A DNA stretch of 64,000 nt. Source: Balanoglossus misakiensis (lineage: Eukaryota; Hemichordata). The first letter of the stretch is position 1. Each line of letters begins with the position of its first letter. The stretch covers positions 8,866,001 through 8,930,000 of the forward strand of contig CM082580.2 of assembly GCA_040954595.2 (NCBI GenBank). The letters are read 5' to 3'. Made by a program: the position numbers and the translations under genes. Below the pieces are notes generated by a model. It ran no database searches. It was not told the DNA's origin and was given only the letters and a program-made list of their open reading frames with translations. Below, in pieces: positions 27,161 to 40,802 of the stretch.

Positions 27161-30100
27161 ACATCAATGTGCAATTTCTCCTCCAGTACATGGACATTCC
27201 GTTTGACATCAATTGTACAGCAGACATAAATTGTCACAGGATATATTATAAATAAATACACTGATGATTTTTCTTCCCTCTAGCAGTAGCACACCATGCC
27301 CATCCCATTGCATTGTTCAACGTGATCAGTGATTTTGGTATCAGTAATAAAAACACGCGTGGCCTTGAAATAATCCCACTTTGCTTGAATGGTTTCATTG
27401 AATATCATGTATGTCAGCAGTCAGGTCGTCTACCTAAGTACTGTGATGGTCAGGTCATCTACCCACATTTGCCAAGTCAATACACAGAACTATTAAACAC
27501 GGTGAATGACCGGTGAGAATCATAATTATGTATTTGTCACTTATTTGCATACGTGGATTTGGAATGAAGGGGAACAAAGGTAGTAAAATTCACTCACGGC
27601 AGACACCTTACAACAGCTATACATGTACATAACATCATGTAAACGTTGGTGTTGCCACATCACACAATTCCCCCTACCTACTCCATCATGTCACATAAAC
27701 AGCTAACAATTACACTGTAACCGATACGACTCACCATTGGCCCTGTATCCCACATAAACTCGAGTCTCCCATGTTAAATTACCCACACCATACACCACAT
27801 CTCAATCGTCACTATTGTCAGCAGCACAATACAAATCAGTTGCACAATACACTCACTAAGGGCAGAGGGTGATTTACTGGCCATTTCTTTTCTGCGGGAT
27901 TTTATAAACACTGCAAAAGATTTGAATATAGATACTTACGCCTACATACATCACATGTCATTCATATCTCCACAAAACTGGCTCACACACCACTTCCTCA
28001 AAACTCGACTTTTCCTGTGGAAAATGTGCGTGGGTGGGGGGAGTTTGTCCTTCCCTGGGAGGAATCGCAAATGAAAACTATCCCAATTTGCATTCTGATA
28101 CATTTTCAATTGTTATACACCGATTGCTGTTATTGAAAAGATGATTTTTTTTCTGACCTATTACAGAGTCGCACGATTGTAAAGCCCTCGATATGGACGC
28201 AATGCACGTGTGTCAATACAACAGTGATTGTGGCGGTAACACAGCCATATGGCAAACATGCCAGAGGTTACAAGCTATTTTAATTTGATTTGCCCAATAT
28301 CGATTGAGCGATTACAACTGATTTCACCATAATTGCTCGGTGCCTTGCGCAGCCAACATGCAAGAAACATTTAGCCTTACATTCTAGTGGACAACACAGT
28401 TCTCTTCAGACCAGTCTGCTGATTAAACGGATTTTTCAAACACGTGTGAAATATTAACTGGAGGGCCTACCGGAAACAAAATTCCCGGGTTATTAAATAC
28501 ACATCTCAAAAGAACACAGAAACTGTCTAATAACCCACAACTTTTGAAAGTGTACCACGAACGTGACATAGTGTTTTGTGGGATGGCATACTATGAAAGT
28601 TTCATCTGGATTGCTTTTTTTTGGGCTCACACATATTTGAATTAAATTCCTTGTAAAAAATGATGAAGCCACGAACATATCTATACCTCTGTCGGCATTT
28701 CCTTCAAAAAAGGCAAATAATCAGACAAACGCTGCCATCCTTCCTTCGGAACAACAGGAACACAACAATAGACCATTGATTATTCCATATGTTTTATGCC
28801 GGCATGTTTTTTCATGAACTCGGAGGAATTTTTATCTATTCAAGGGTAAACATTCTTGTGTTTATGGCATGAGGGAATAGAGATGGCTCAAGGTGAAATG
28901 GGGTGTAAACTATGTGCAGACAGGCATCACAGTTATTCTTACTGCTAATATTGTTTACTTAAAATGTTCTTGACAGTTGTCTTTCGCTATTCTCTTTCAA
29001 ATACAGAATTATATCTGAACAATGTCGAATAAATACATGTATGTCTCAATAACAAGACATGTTAATTTCATCAGAAATTATATTTTATATTGTATACATA
29101 CTTAGCACAGCAATTAACACAACAAATTCAGCACAGAGTATTGGAATCAAATGGGATAGTCTAGACATCAAGAATTTACAAACACATACTATCTTAGTTA
29201 TGTACATGTAGATTTGATACACAAAACAGAGGATAATAGCATCTTTGCAATGAAAGTGCCACAACGACCCTTGACCCTAAATCAGGATATAACGGCCTCC
29301 ATGGTATGCTAAAAAAACCACAATCAATATTAGCAACTGAACTGTCAATACGCCTAACAGTGTTAGCAATTATTGATGGGATTAGGTAAAACACTATTAT
29401 AATGAACTAACAAAAGGGGCACACCGCTGTGCTGAATGTAATTAGGCAAGGCTCAGTTATGTTAGTAATCTACTGTTGTCTCAAAATAGGCCTTTCACAC
29501 AACCACACACACTCTCCACCAGTTCAACAGACATGGAAAAGTCTACATTCCTGTCATGTTGGATCTTCTCACTACTACAGTTGAGAGCGGACACCCTTTG
29601 TAAAATATGGAAGACCTGTCAATGGCTTTGACATGGGAGTGACACCTGGTTTCAAGCAGCTTCTCTCATAAACCTGTCATTCTGCTGCTATTTTTTTTAT
29701 TTATTTCAACATCGAAATGTCCGACATGAGACTGGGTGGGGTGACAGTTTTGTTAATTTCTCTCAAATTAGTAGTGTGATGCAAACGTCCAGAAAATATT
29801 TATGCTGATTCAGCAATTCTCGATTTTCTTGTCTAAACGAAAATCTGTCTGGGATGTTACATGACAGGTGCTGTAAATTTTCCCCCAGATACACGTACTT
29901 AAAATTGTTTCTGTGTACAATTTATGTAAAAAGTGTTTTGGTCATTTTCGAAGAAAACCATGCTTTAATAATGTGTCTCAACTGTCCATTCCTGGATTAA
30001 AATTATGTTAATTACAGAGACAAGCACACATACACTTCTTGACAATTCTAATCAAACTTCCTTAATCAGTAAGAATTCAGTGAAGCCACACAGTGAATGG

Positions 30101-32859
30101 TATGCAAGGTGGAAATCTGTACAAAACTTTTTTTTACTTTCAAAAGGTGCCAGTTCAAGACAGTGAGTGAGTGACCCGCCATTCAAACTCTGTGAACCAG
30201 AACATCAGGGATCTGTTCGCTAGTCTGTTTCCTGGTAGAAATCTACCCTCAATTTGGCTGAATTTTTGTCACTGATGCAACAACGGTGAAATTCCGAATT
30301 ACATTTAAACGGCGAAATTGCTGTTCGTCCTACACTTTCTAATGGGACAGGACAAATGAAATATTCCACAGGGATTTCAATTCAGGGGGAGAGTGAAAGC
30401 CTGCAGAAAAAAGAGAGACAAAACTCATCCTTCAATATGTCATACTTTTGAAAAGAGGCTAGAATAACCGCCCATGACATGACAGGGGCCAACTGGGCAG
30501 CCATCACATATCCAACATATACATGTTTATGACTTGCAAACGGCCTACATTAGAGTAACTGTCCATGACCTGACTGGGAGGTTATCATGTAAATGGGGAA
30601 TGCATGCTTTTTGAAGGATGTGGGAATGTCAGTACTGCGTGGATTGCATCAATTCTAAATTGTGCTTTTCCAGAGCTGTGGATTTTTTCAATTAATGAGC
30701 AAGGCCATTTCGTTTTTCAGAAGTCGAGGTTGAAGTCTCTTTACTGGGACTTATCTGCCATGTGATCTCTAATATATGTACATCAGACAGGAATTTTGTA
30801 TCATCAGACTTTTTTGTTTATCCTACACACTTTAAAAAAAAGAGACATAATTACAGGCTTTTGCATGTGAACCGTTGCTGATTAAAACTAATATTTCAAA
30901 CCAACTCGGCGCAAAAGCAGAAACACTAGACTTAGTACAGGAACAGAGTGTTACTGGCATCCAGTACATCCTATCATGGAACAGTCCTGTAGGAAGTACG
31001 CTGAAGTGCTGTGACCAGATGTTTCCCTGGTGTGACACTGCATCGATTGTGGATGTGTACATTACATGTAAATGTACACGTACTATACACTGTGCTATAC
31101 GCTAACTGCATGAACAAAGTGAAGAATTGGTTGCATCAGATGCTAATCAACACAAGTTATTTTGGAAATCTATTAACACACACATGTGTGAATGTGTTAT
31201 CACTAGCATACAAAGCAAGACAATATCGCCCATTTTTATCTTTTGTGAGGGTTTCTTATGTATTGTCTATGGATCTGACCATCACACATGGACACTAACT
31301 GTCTGTGCAACTGGCCATCACCCATCCCAAATGACACAAGGATATCACCGACAATACAACATGTAAATCAACAGTACACATGGCTATAATGGGCTATAAT
31401 CCCCACATTCAAATATAGTTAATCAATATTTCTCACCTCTGAAAATGTGTACAATAGACATACATAATTGTGGCCAGTGTACGTGATAAACATGACTTTG
31501 TAATATTGTAGGACATGGTCACAATGCTGAAATCTATCGTCCATCGAGCCTTGTACTGAATTGTGGGTGGCATACTTCTGAATTGACAAGTGTCATCTCC
31601 ACCTGTGTGTTCCACTTCCCTGACCTTGCACTATACACTCGCTTCCTCTGGATTATCCTCGCAGTTTATCATAATTTCATATCTGACAGGCTAAATTATC
31701 AATCATCTGAACGTGATGGTACATGTAGATAATGATTTGGTCAGCTTCCCCAGCCATATACCAGGCACTTCCTGTGAATATTGTATACAGCACACAGTAC
31801 GTTTCCAGGACAAGAAATCTGAGACCTTCACCAATACTGTAACATCTTTACACGCATTTGGTACATATATGTTCATTCTTTAGCTTGGTAACTGATGTTA
31901 ATATTCATGGGGGTGGACCGGACCAATTTCAACCTGTTGCATGACTTAATCACCCCTATCATTCAGTTACCAAGTCCACCAACACCAAGAGAAAACAACC
32001 ACCATGGAACCAAACTGGAGGAGACGGTCACAGAGTTAATTTTGTACATCACCTAAATTCAAGAATATGCAAAATACTGCCATGTCTCATTCCACCGACA
32101 GAAATACATGTATCATCACACAATCGAAACTTCAGTTCAGTACAAAATAATGACCCTACAAATTTGTGATAACCCATGCAAATCAGCACATTTATTTGGA
32201 ATACCTAGAATGTATAGTGTACATGTGCACATTGCTCCTACAAGTGAGAATCATGGGAATCATGATGAACATGGAAATACCATGAATATGTCTACTGAAC
32301 CCACAACTTTTGAAAGAGGAAGTTGCACCCAGAACATTTTTTGAAATCCTACAAGAATTGCACATGGGCAAAGTGATTTATGTTTGATTACACTGACATG
32401 ATTCTGGATTACAGCAAAACAATGACAAATAGTACTGTAGTCGTGCTGATCTTCAATGCAACATAGACTAAGGTTTGGATCAGAGTGCTATCAAACCTTA
32501 GCTAAATGATGCTAAATTATGTTACATGGACGATAGACCCCTTTCTCAACTTATATTTATGGTGGTCATAAAATCCAGCTTATTGTATTATAAGGAAGTA
32601 AATGCATTTTGTACAAACATATGTCTGGAAATGGCCCACTGCAAATGTCTTTGACATAAGTAACTATTGATAAAAATATTATGATCACAGAAGCACACAT
32701 TTAACACGATCCTTTAGGAATGCAGTTGTAGCATTTGAAGCCATAACTTCTGTATATTGCAATCATTTAAATATGAACTTCAAGGTCATGGCAAAACGTA
32801 AATACCCCCAAAAGTAAATCCAGTGAATCCTTAAATGCCTAAGAGAACTCTCGGTTTTA

Positions 32860-33440
32860 CATCACAGGGCTGTCCGCTGTCGGACACATCCAAAATTCGT
32901 CCGTAGGATGGTTACATTCAATATAGTGCGTCGTCCCAAACGGGTACGTTTCAGATCCATTCGGGTCCACCCAATTCGAACGTATTTCGAAATCACTTCC
33001 CTGTGTACAACAAGTCGCCGAAGCTAAAGTTCGCGCCGTGAGGCGGGTATAAAAGATGACATTGCGTGATCGGGGCACGTCGTTCTTTAACATCGCCAAT
33101 GATTACAACATCTGCAAGATATCTATGAAATTCCGGGCAAAAACATTGGTGGATAGATCGCAAACCAAAGGCAACGCCGCACCGGAAATTTCTATCTCGA
33201 CCCCATCAGTGTCTAACTTTTGACAATTGAAATTAAAACTTACCACTCCAATTTAATGAGCAGTGGGTTGGTGCAACTGCACGGTGATAACGTCCCCACT
33301 GAAAACACCTTGACGTCCAACAGGTATATAGCGGATAAAAAACAGAAAACGTCCAAGAAATTTACTAAACAAGTGTGTCATCCAAACGTTAGGTCGCCAT
33401 TTCTGTGCCCTCTCGATAAAACTTGATTTGCTGAAGTCGG
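32860..33440. promoter_or_regulatory. second CpG-rich patch
   Basis: CG-richer than its surroundings, with an 80-codon minus-strand open frame (32857-33099) that matches nothing I know. It could be a distal promoter or first exon of p190RhoGAP, or an unrelated regulatory region. Confidence 0.15.
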
Positions 33441-34193
33441 AAAACTAGAACCCGATTCGTCATGTACAGTATGTAAAATTTAACCTGATGGTAGACATTT
33501 TGCCGTTAAAATTGTTGATATTTAATTTCTAGTGAAACAGGCTTTGAAAATGTGCAACAAAACTTTACATTTTATTCTAAAATGTCCCTAAATGCATTTG
33601 AACTTTGTTATACGTATTCACGAATGGTTTGCTTAATAGAGGTTAACATGGCGGTCATTTTTATGTCACTTGAAAAACGGCCTCGCCCATTGGCCAGGCG
33701 AGAAGGAAGTATTCGCTTTGGAAACACAACTCTGTCGAAATCAATACGTTTTAATCAGTTATACATCATTAGCATAGCATAAGAGTGGGGCGGCGCAAAT
33801 CTGTAGTTCCGAAACACTTCCCTATGAAAGTAAAGCCAAACATTTTTGCCGTTAGAATCCGAGCAAGTCAGTGCGCAGGATCCAATGAAACACTATTTCT
33901 TATGTACCCTTAGACGCTTCAATTGGATGTCAATTATCACGGGGCAAGATATCATTACGTCATATGAATTTCACCCCAGGGAATATACCTGTGTGTGTGT
34001 TGATAGTAGGCATATGTCACACAGATTGTTCAGAAGATTAGTTCTGTTCGCTACAATTTTATGAATGTGTCACACGGTTATAAACAAAACCAGCCCAGGG
34101 TCGCGTCGTGTATGCATGGAAATGAAACGTGACATATATTAAATTGCATGAAACATTCCAAGTTCGGCATACACACATATATATATTTTTTTT

Positions 34194-34209
34194 GGGGGGG
34201 GGGGGGGGG
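34194..34209 (+). repeat. G16 homopolymer run (longest of a recurrent set)
   Basis: Sixteen consecutive G. Similar plus-strand runs occur at 2742-2755, 7043-7056, 7357-7369, about 9350-9360, 34786-34800 and 39763-39774. No C run of similar length appears on the plus strand. Confidence 0.9.
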
Positions 34210-35195
34210 CTAATGTTTTATTGAAATTATTATATTTTCATGTTTATTAGTGTTTTTATATTATTTCAATTCTTCCCCTGGAAAATTTACTTGCAGTTCA
34301 ATATTATTTCATTTAGATTTTTTATTCCTTGACCTTATTTACTCTACTCTAAAACTCTCCTTAGGAAGTTCATAGCCCACGCCCGTGTAATATGTTAATA
34401 AAAGCAAGACCAGTTCCAAAATGTTGTGGGTCATGCCAGCACTTATCGAAATCAAACTACAGAGGGCGCCCAATCGAAAATCTGTAAATGTCTGTAGACC
34501 ATAGTACCGTATTACTATCCCAATGTCCTAAAAGTAAACTGGTGCATGCAGCAATGGTTAGTTGGATGTACACTGGCATGACACACCAACACACACATCA
34601 CACACAATTTATCATACCAGCATACATCACTGCACGCACAAGGCACACCACTCCTCACGATCAGACTAAATTTATTACAAGTTCTGCAAACAAACAATAA
34701 TCTGGAAATTTTCTATAAGTTTACATATTCTCCTTTATCTCTTGGAATAAAAAAAGACAACAGACCTGTCTCTCTCTCTCTGAATGGGGGGGGGGGGGGG
34801 TACAATATATCAAGAGCTGCTCCATGTTAATGTATCAACGGGCAGAAATTTGGTGGAGGGGTCGATCCACTCTGACAAGATTTCACAAATTCATCTGATA
34901 AAAGTCATGCACACTTCATCAGTACATTTGAGAGGTATTTCCACAAATCCCTCCCCTGCCCTAGCTGACATAAATACACTTGTATTCCTTACTGACAATG
35001 AATAAAACTGTTTGCCAAGTATGTCCAGTACATGTAGTACTTTTGGTCTCATTGGAATATGAGACATATTTCACATGGTGGAATATGAGACACTTCATCG
35101 GTAAAAACATATCTCCTCCACTGGTAAACATTGTGGCAGGTTGTTACAAATCTGAAAGATCAACTTATGAGACAAATGTCATTGTGTTCATTATT

Positions 35196-38100
35196 CTACG
35201 TCAACTTCTTTCTTTTCCTGGAAGTGGGTTTCTCGAAGGTTTGCTTCAAGCCGGCAGCGTGGGTGTTCTGGAATTTCAAGTTCATGGTTGTGTCCGAGGC
35301 CCAGGGCGAGTCGAATTGCGTCGTGTCTTGGTCCACCAGGTGAGTGTACTTGGTACGACCTGAACGACCAAAGTTTTTGACCTGGGAAAAAAAATGGATA
35401 AGCACAGATAAAAACCCAGAAACATTCAGTGAGTGATTTCCCTGTTGGTCACATAAATTAGCTGATTTTCGGTTCAGGGAAAGTTTGAGTAATCTTTAAT
35501 GGGCCCAAGTTGGTGAGATGAAGAGTAACCAAAAGTCACCAAGAGAAACCAGCATCAAACTCATTGTCAATATTGTTTTGTTTTCCAGAAAACATTCTAC
35601 GGTAAAACCTGTCTGAAACTAACACTGTCTAAACTGGAAACCAGCCGCTTGAATTGCATGTCAGAGAATAGACTCTAAGCAGTCGCTGTGCCTATGGAAC
35701 TTTCGGAACTGCGTCAGCGTACGTGGACGCGCCGCCAGGCAAAGCGACTGTACGTTTCTGCACACATATATTTGATATGAATATTCATGAGCGGCGTTAA
35801 TTTGCATGTAGAACATCTAGAAGCGCACAAAGCTCGCGATAACGCCCAAAAATGCGTATTCTGTACCTGGTATGTACGCGTATAGAACTCATGTTGACGC
35901 GACGCTAATTTGATTGACAGACATATGACGTTCGAATGTTCTCCGCTACTTACCAAAATCTGGTAAAACCACTTGAGGGCGTTTACAGAATCGGCAAGAC
36001 TGTGTGATTAGCGTCGCGTCCTGTTCTATACGCAACGCGGACGCGCATTTCTTTTTCAGTATCACACAGTCTTGGAGCAAGACTAGTCAGAGAACAGCAG
36101 TGTGACATTGCCTAGAAACACAAAGATACCCACCTGCATAACCTTAGGCAGGACTGATTTGTCGAAATGATCCTCTAGAGTTGGTGAGGAGAAATCCTGA
36201 GTGAAAACACCATCTTCTTTATCCTGGGAAAGAATCAATATCATGGGTTATGTTAGATACTTCATAAGGACGGCAACTTCAAAAATGTTGAAAAGAATGT
36301 TGAAAAGTTTTTCTATGTCCAAATCACCAATTTCACTGCACCAAACTCACGTCAGTCTCGCCTATCCAATTACTTGACTTACCAGGAAGAAGGCACCACG
36401 GTGGTAGTATTTCTGCAAAAACCTGTATTTTCCCTTCTGCGCTTTGTTGGTGACCAATTTGGGGTTATTCCTAGCCTCTGCTCGCCTCTCTTCCTCTGTC
36501 ATGTTGCGCAGACGTTCAACTTCGATGTGTTCCTTCTCCATCCTGAAGTAAAATAAATTAAAAATGGGAATCAACTGAACAGCAACTACAATGTACTGAG
36601 ACACTGACCACCCATGCCATCAACTACTGCACTCATATCAACACTGCCCTCAAGTGACCACAAACGACAAAACTTTCTTTTCTTCCAATCCATCCTCTGG
36701 GGTCATCTATCACTTACTGTTCTCTTTCTTCTCTGGCTCGTTTGATTCTCTTCAACTCTCGCACCTTCCATGCTTCGTACTCCTCCTCGTCATTTTCATC
36801 GTCTGTCACGACGACATCACTTGGATCTTTGGCATTTTGCTCCTGTTGAAGTTCCTTTCTGGCCTCCTCTTCCACCATCTGCTCAGAATTACAAACAAAC
36901 AAGTGGTCAGGGTAACCTACTGACTTCTGTTGAACCGCTGGCAGTAGCACTCTCCTTTCTATAGTTAAACTGATTAACTTCACATCCAATCTTCATGTAG
37001 CACTATATTCTGACAATAAAGGGTCAATGTACCTTCACTGATTGTTTCTTTCTGTCTTCAGCAAGTTTTTTAGCCTCTGTCTCCAACTCCCTCTGTTTCA
37101 TGGCTTCTATTTCTTTTTCTTGGATGGTAATTCTGTCTTTCCTGCGAGCAACAGTAAAAATGCAGCGTTATTAGTAACTATAACATTCCTTATTCCTAGA
37201 AATCCTCAAATTGACAAAAAGCTTTAAAAATATCATGTTTGTCGGAGGGCACACTGATCCCATCACAACTAAGACAAAGACCAGGCACAAACTCACTTGG
37301 CTACAAACACCGGCTTCAACCTGGGTCCAGTCTCCTCCTCAGAATCCGAGTACTCCTCGTACTCCGACGATTCCTCCTCCGACTCGTGCTCCTCATCCTC
37401 CTCCCCGACGTCCATCACCTCCTCCTCCATCTGCATCTTGTCCCTGGCTCGCTGCCTCATCAAGCTTCTCCGGTTTTCAATCTCCTCCTCCTCCAGTTCC
37501 TCCTCCTCCTCTTCGCTGCTCTCTTCCATCTCCATGTCAACCCGCCTCCTGTAGTTGTCATCTTCATCATCCTCGTCTTCCCCCTCCTCGCTGCCTGATA
37601 ATATTTCTGGTCCTCCTATTTCAGACTGTCTTGTTGGTCTGTAGGCAAAATAAATGAAAATTTGCAGTTCCAGGAAAGATACTAAAGATTTTTTAATGTG
37701 TGATCAGTAGTCTATAGACATTTGTTTGTGTTTTACATTGTGTATCAATAGTCTGTAAATATTTGGTGCAATTCAGTAGTAAACTACCTCCTGCTCAGCG
37801 CTACAGACAAAATGAGCTTTCTCACCGAAGGAGGTACGTTAACACATACTGTATCTACCCAGTACTGGTATGTAGGAAAAATCAGACCCTCGTCTTGCTA
37901 TAAAGTCAGTGGAAAAGATGCCAAGACACTGATGGCAGTGTTAGGATTGGCCAGGTACATTGTACATGTATAGTGATACCGTGTGACACTGGTGGCATTC
38001 TCGAGCGACTCACCTGGCGTCTGTTTCATGGTCTTCCGTCTCCCGATGTCTCTGCCTTATTCTCTGAAGCCGGCGGTCCTCTTCCTCTTCGTTCAGTTCC

Positions 38101-38720
38101 TCTTCTGCCTCTTGCTGGCCGGCTTTTTTCCGCCTCACGAATGCCACCTCCAATTCTTCCTCCTCTTCGTCGCTGGATTCCGGTGCATAGTCAGGCCTGT
38201 GTGGAGCGAAATATGCCTGTTCAAATCATTCTGCTCAAACTGATATTTCTGCGCAACTTGTGTGAAAAACATGACCATAGCATAGATGTGAGTCAGGTAT
38301 TCTACTATACTTGACTATGTCATTTGAGTATCTAATTGATATCAAAACAAGTTACCTTTTCCCAGATACATAACGCTGCACCTTGACCTTCTGCATGGTG
38401 AGTTCACCTGATGAAAGAAAGGCAAGAAGAATGTTAGAGTCTTCACTGCCTGTACTTGTTACTACATCATCATCATCATCATCATCAAATTATGTAGTGG
38501 GACAGCAAATAGGCACAAACAATTGTGTCAGAAATTTAAGGGTTTCTGTTCAAGATTTCTTTCACGTTCGGAGTCAGATATCTATTACGTCCATGGACAT
38601 ATTTATCATGACTGATTTCTGCACTGCAAGGGTCAACCACTCACCTTTCTCATTTCGAATGGGGATAGCACCAGCTGTAGACTGGATCTGGGCCTTCAAG
38701 CTTGCTAACGTTGCATCCAT
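35196..38720 (-). CDS. MFAP1: microfibrillar-associated protein 1 (spliceosomal MFAP1), 9 exons
   Basis: Exons: 38720-38645, 38407-38356, 38196-38014, 37638-37297, 37141-37033, 36878-36718, 36542-36383, 36223-36134, 35381-35196, summing to 1,359 nt (452 aa; human MFAP1 is 439 aa). The N-terminus carries [15 protein letters not shown] and [17 protein letters not shown]. The middle is strongly acidic with a run of Glu, then RPRLKPVF-like [11 protein letters not shown]. The C-terminal half has [37 protein letters not shown], and [20 protein letters not shown], ending in a basic RKRKK tail. All are hallmark MFAP1 blocks. Despite its name, the family is a nuclear component of the spliceosomal B complex/tri-snRNP. 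Start: first ATG in frame with the conserved N-terminus. The last intron holds a mobile element. Confidence 0.96.
35669..36085. mobile_element. 417-bp non-autonomous DNA transposon (MITE) in the last MFAP1 intron
   Basis: The element is flanked by a perfect 9-bp direct repeat, GTCAGAGAA, at 35660-35668 and 36086-36094. It starts TAGACTC and ends AGACTA, and is much richer in CpG than the surrounding intron. Inside are long inverted segments: CGTATAGAAC..GACGCGACGCTAAT near 35.88-35.91 kb is repeated in reverse complement near 36.01-36.04 kb, and AGACTGTGTGAT pairs with ATCACACAGTCT. Terminal TA(G)..(C)TA with an 8-9 bp duplication fits a hAT- or Mutator-like family; there is no room for a transposase. 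Confidence 0.65.
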
Positions 38721-39294
38721 TTTGAGGAAACTGTTGTGGTCTTTTCGAAAGGAGGGTATTCACACGATAAGGATAAAGACACGTGAAATGTTTGCCGGTT
38801 CTAACCCAGTTTCCCTCGGAAACAACGGACCAACCGCTCGATTCTCCGATTCCTTGTCAATGTGCGTGCACGAATAGCCTTTACGGAAGTGCTGTCCGTC
38901 TTGTAGCTCCTATGGCGGAACGCTCACTGACTGTGAGCTAATATGTCGATAGAGAGAATCCTTAGTTAAGTGTAGATCTTACGGTAACTTTAAGACATTC
39001 TCGTTGATTTAGATCGGGCACTTCTCGGGATCGTCAGCGACGCTTACCACATGCACAGTGTTTCATGCAGTGTGTACAACAACAAAATGGACGTGCTACC
39101 CAGAATGCAATATCGGTGATTGCCGTTGCTGGCGCTTCACTGAAGTTACTCAGTCTCATGCAAGGAGGCAGGAAATAGAACTCACATGATTTCAGTCAGC
39201 AGAATGAACGAAAATACAAATGGCCTATTCCAAATCGAGGAATTGGAGACAGCGACCAAGTCTTTTAATTACTGATCCCACCGCGAAGATCCCG

Positions 39295-39297
<3 letters not shown>

Positions 39298-39359
<62 letters not shown>
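39298..39359. repeat. (GA)n microsatellite
   Basis: About 31 uninterrupted GA units. Confidence 0.97.
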
Positions 39360-39362
<3 letters not shown>

Positions 39363-39949
39363 TGTGGTTGTATTGGTTGCCGTGGTTACAAAATGAAATG
39401 ATCCGCTGTGCAGTGTAGCATTAAGTTGGTGAGCCTGTAGTGATGTTATTATATCCATTTTCATCAATAATAGGTCTGAGAAATATCCATTATATATAAT
39501 GATGCCGCGGTATATGCTCTTCATCTTTCAAACGATCATCATCATGCTTACTGTGAAAACGCGTTCTGGATATTTACGCGGAAAGTACAGTACACCTCAA
39601 TTCTGAAAGTTTCACAAGCGCATTCCGGTTTCCAAGTAAAACGTCCTTTATTTCTTGTTGAAAAGAATTCAAATTATGACGACAGAAAAAAAAAACAGAA
39701 GGGGAATCATAAATCCGATCAGGAAAAATCCATACGTGGGTCGGTCGATGATAAACTTATAAGGGGGGGGGGGGAACCATTTGTTTTCTGGGATGGGGGA
39801 TCTGGGTATATCAGCACATTGTTTTCCGCCATTGTTGAGCAAAACATTTTTTTATATTACCAGCCCTACTAATTTCTCTAGGCATTGCAGAAGAAACACG
39901 TTTTTTTTTTATTCTGTACCATCTGCCAACACTTTAAATCCTTCACCCC

Positions 39950-40802
39950 CAGCGAAATCGAATCCTCCATCTCCCCTAAAATGTCATACCATCCCCAGTC
40001 GTATGTAATCGAGTCGCAATCGGTTTCGAATGACTTTGCCAAGCCTGCGTACATGGGAAGATTCGCCATGTCGCCAGTACGAGCAAGGTGAAAGTTTTGG
40101 TGAGGCAATGATACAGTTAACTAGTCTCAATGCTCCCAAATTTATATGAGAACAAGTTTTTAGACTGATTTTCAGGGTGCATTCTACCTTGGGGCGTTCC
40201 GACTTAATAGAAAGCTGTCTATATAAAGTCGCTCTGACCTATATTCTATTGTTGAGGTCAAACAATAGGCAAATATCCTTAAGCTTTGTCAAGCCTTTTC
40301 ATTTCACCACACCGTTATCACATGGCGAATATCAACGAAACCATTCTTGAAGAAGAATTCCCCGATGCTATCTGTTGCAATACTGTTATGATGGGGTTCT
40401 TTTGGCGACGAAAAGATTACGGACATGTTTTTGAAGATGTTTTTTGTGTGCATTATGTACCAAAGATGTCGAATTCAATACACTGATTCTGATAACCCAT
40501 ACATTCAAAGACGCGTGCCATCCAATGGCCCTGGGATCAACCGAACAGTTCCTTAGCAACGAGAAACTACCTTTGACTACAGCTATTAAGGAGCCGATCC
40601 CCGAAGACTTGCATCTAGTCTCTTTATTTCTAGCCGGGAGTCGATATGTACGTCAATGATAGCAAAAACACCCATTATTTGAACGGAGACGCTGTGTTCA
40701 AACCTACAATTACTGGGATATGCATTGTGGTGAATGATTCAGGACGAACATGCAAAGGCCAACAGTACACTCTATCTCGCGCTGTGGGGTGTATTTTTGA
40801 CA
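39950..40802 (+). pseudogene. broken coding-like segments, family unrecognised
   Basis: Three neighbouring plus-strand stretches look coded but lie in different frames. At 39979-40090 (MSYHPQSYVIESQSVSND.. to RAR) the segment ends at a good GT donor. At 40323-40485 (MANINETILEEEFPDAICC..) the frame breaks at a T run near 40440 and seems to continue in another frame (CTKDVEFNTLILITHTF..). It then shifts again near 40645, giving ITGICIVVND..VGCIFDKM before a stop. The last piece faintly recalls the start of a caspase p20 subunit (GxxLIINN..LF), but no catalytic His or Cys block follows. It is best read as a decayed gene or gene relic. Confidence 0.25.

Larger units (their letters stand above)
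24108..35195. other. 11-kb intergenic region, mostly featureless
   Basis: AT-rich with many TACATGTA-like palindromes and no convincing multi-exon gene. A pyrimidine-rich acceptor (TTTCTCTAG, exon starting 24107) shows that p190RhoGAP has at least one non-coding 5' exon somewhere here. CpG-richer patches at about 26.88-27.16 kb and 32.86-33.44 kb are the best promoter candidates. A 49-codon coding-like stretch lies at 26115-26264. Between about 30.46 and 30.6 kb there is a diverged direct repeat of about 45 bp (CCATGAC(A/C)TGAC). The rest shows nothing I can name. Confidence 0.5.

Noticed and set aside
37211-37657. Pro/Ser-rich plus-strand frame
   Set aside because: Antisense of the Glu-rich exon of MFAP1.
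39225-39524. Open frame with an LSLSLS run
   Set aside because: Translation of the GA microsatellite.
40323-40485. Short ATG-led frame considered as a standalone gene
   Set aside because: It ends where the reading seems to continue in another frame; treated as part of a broken region.
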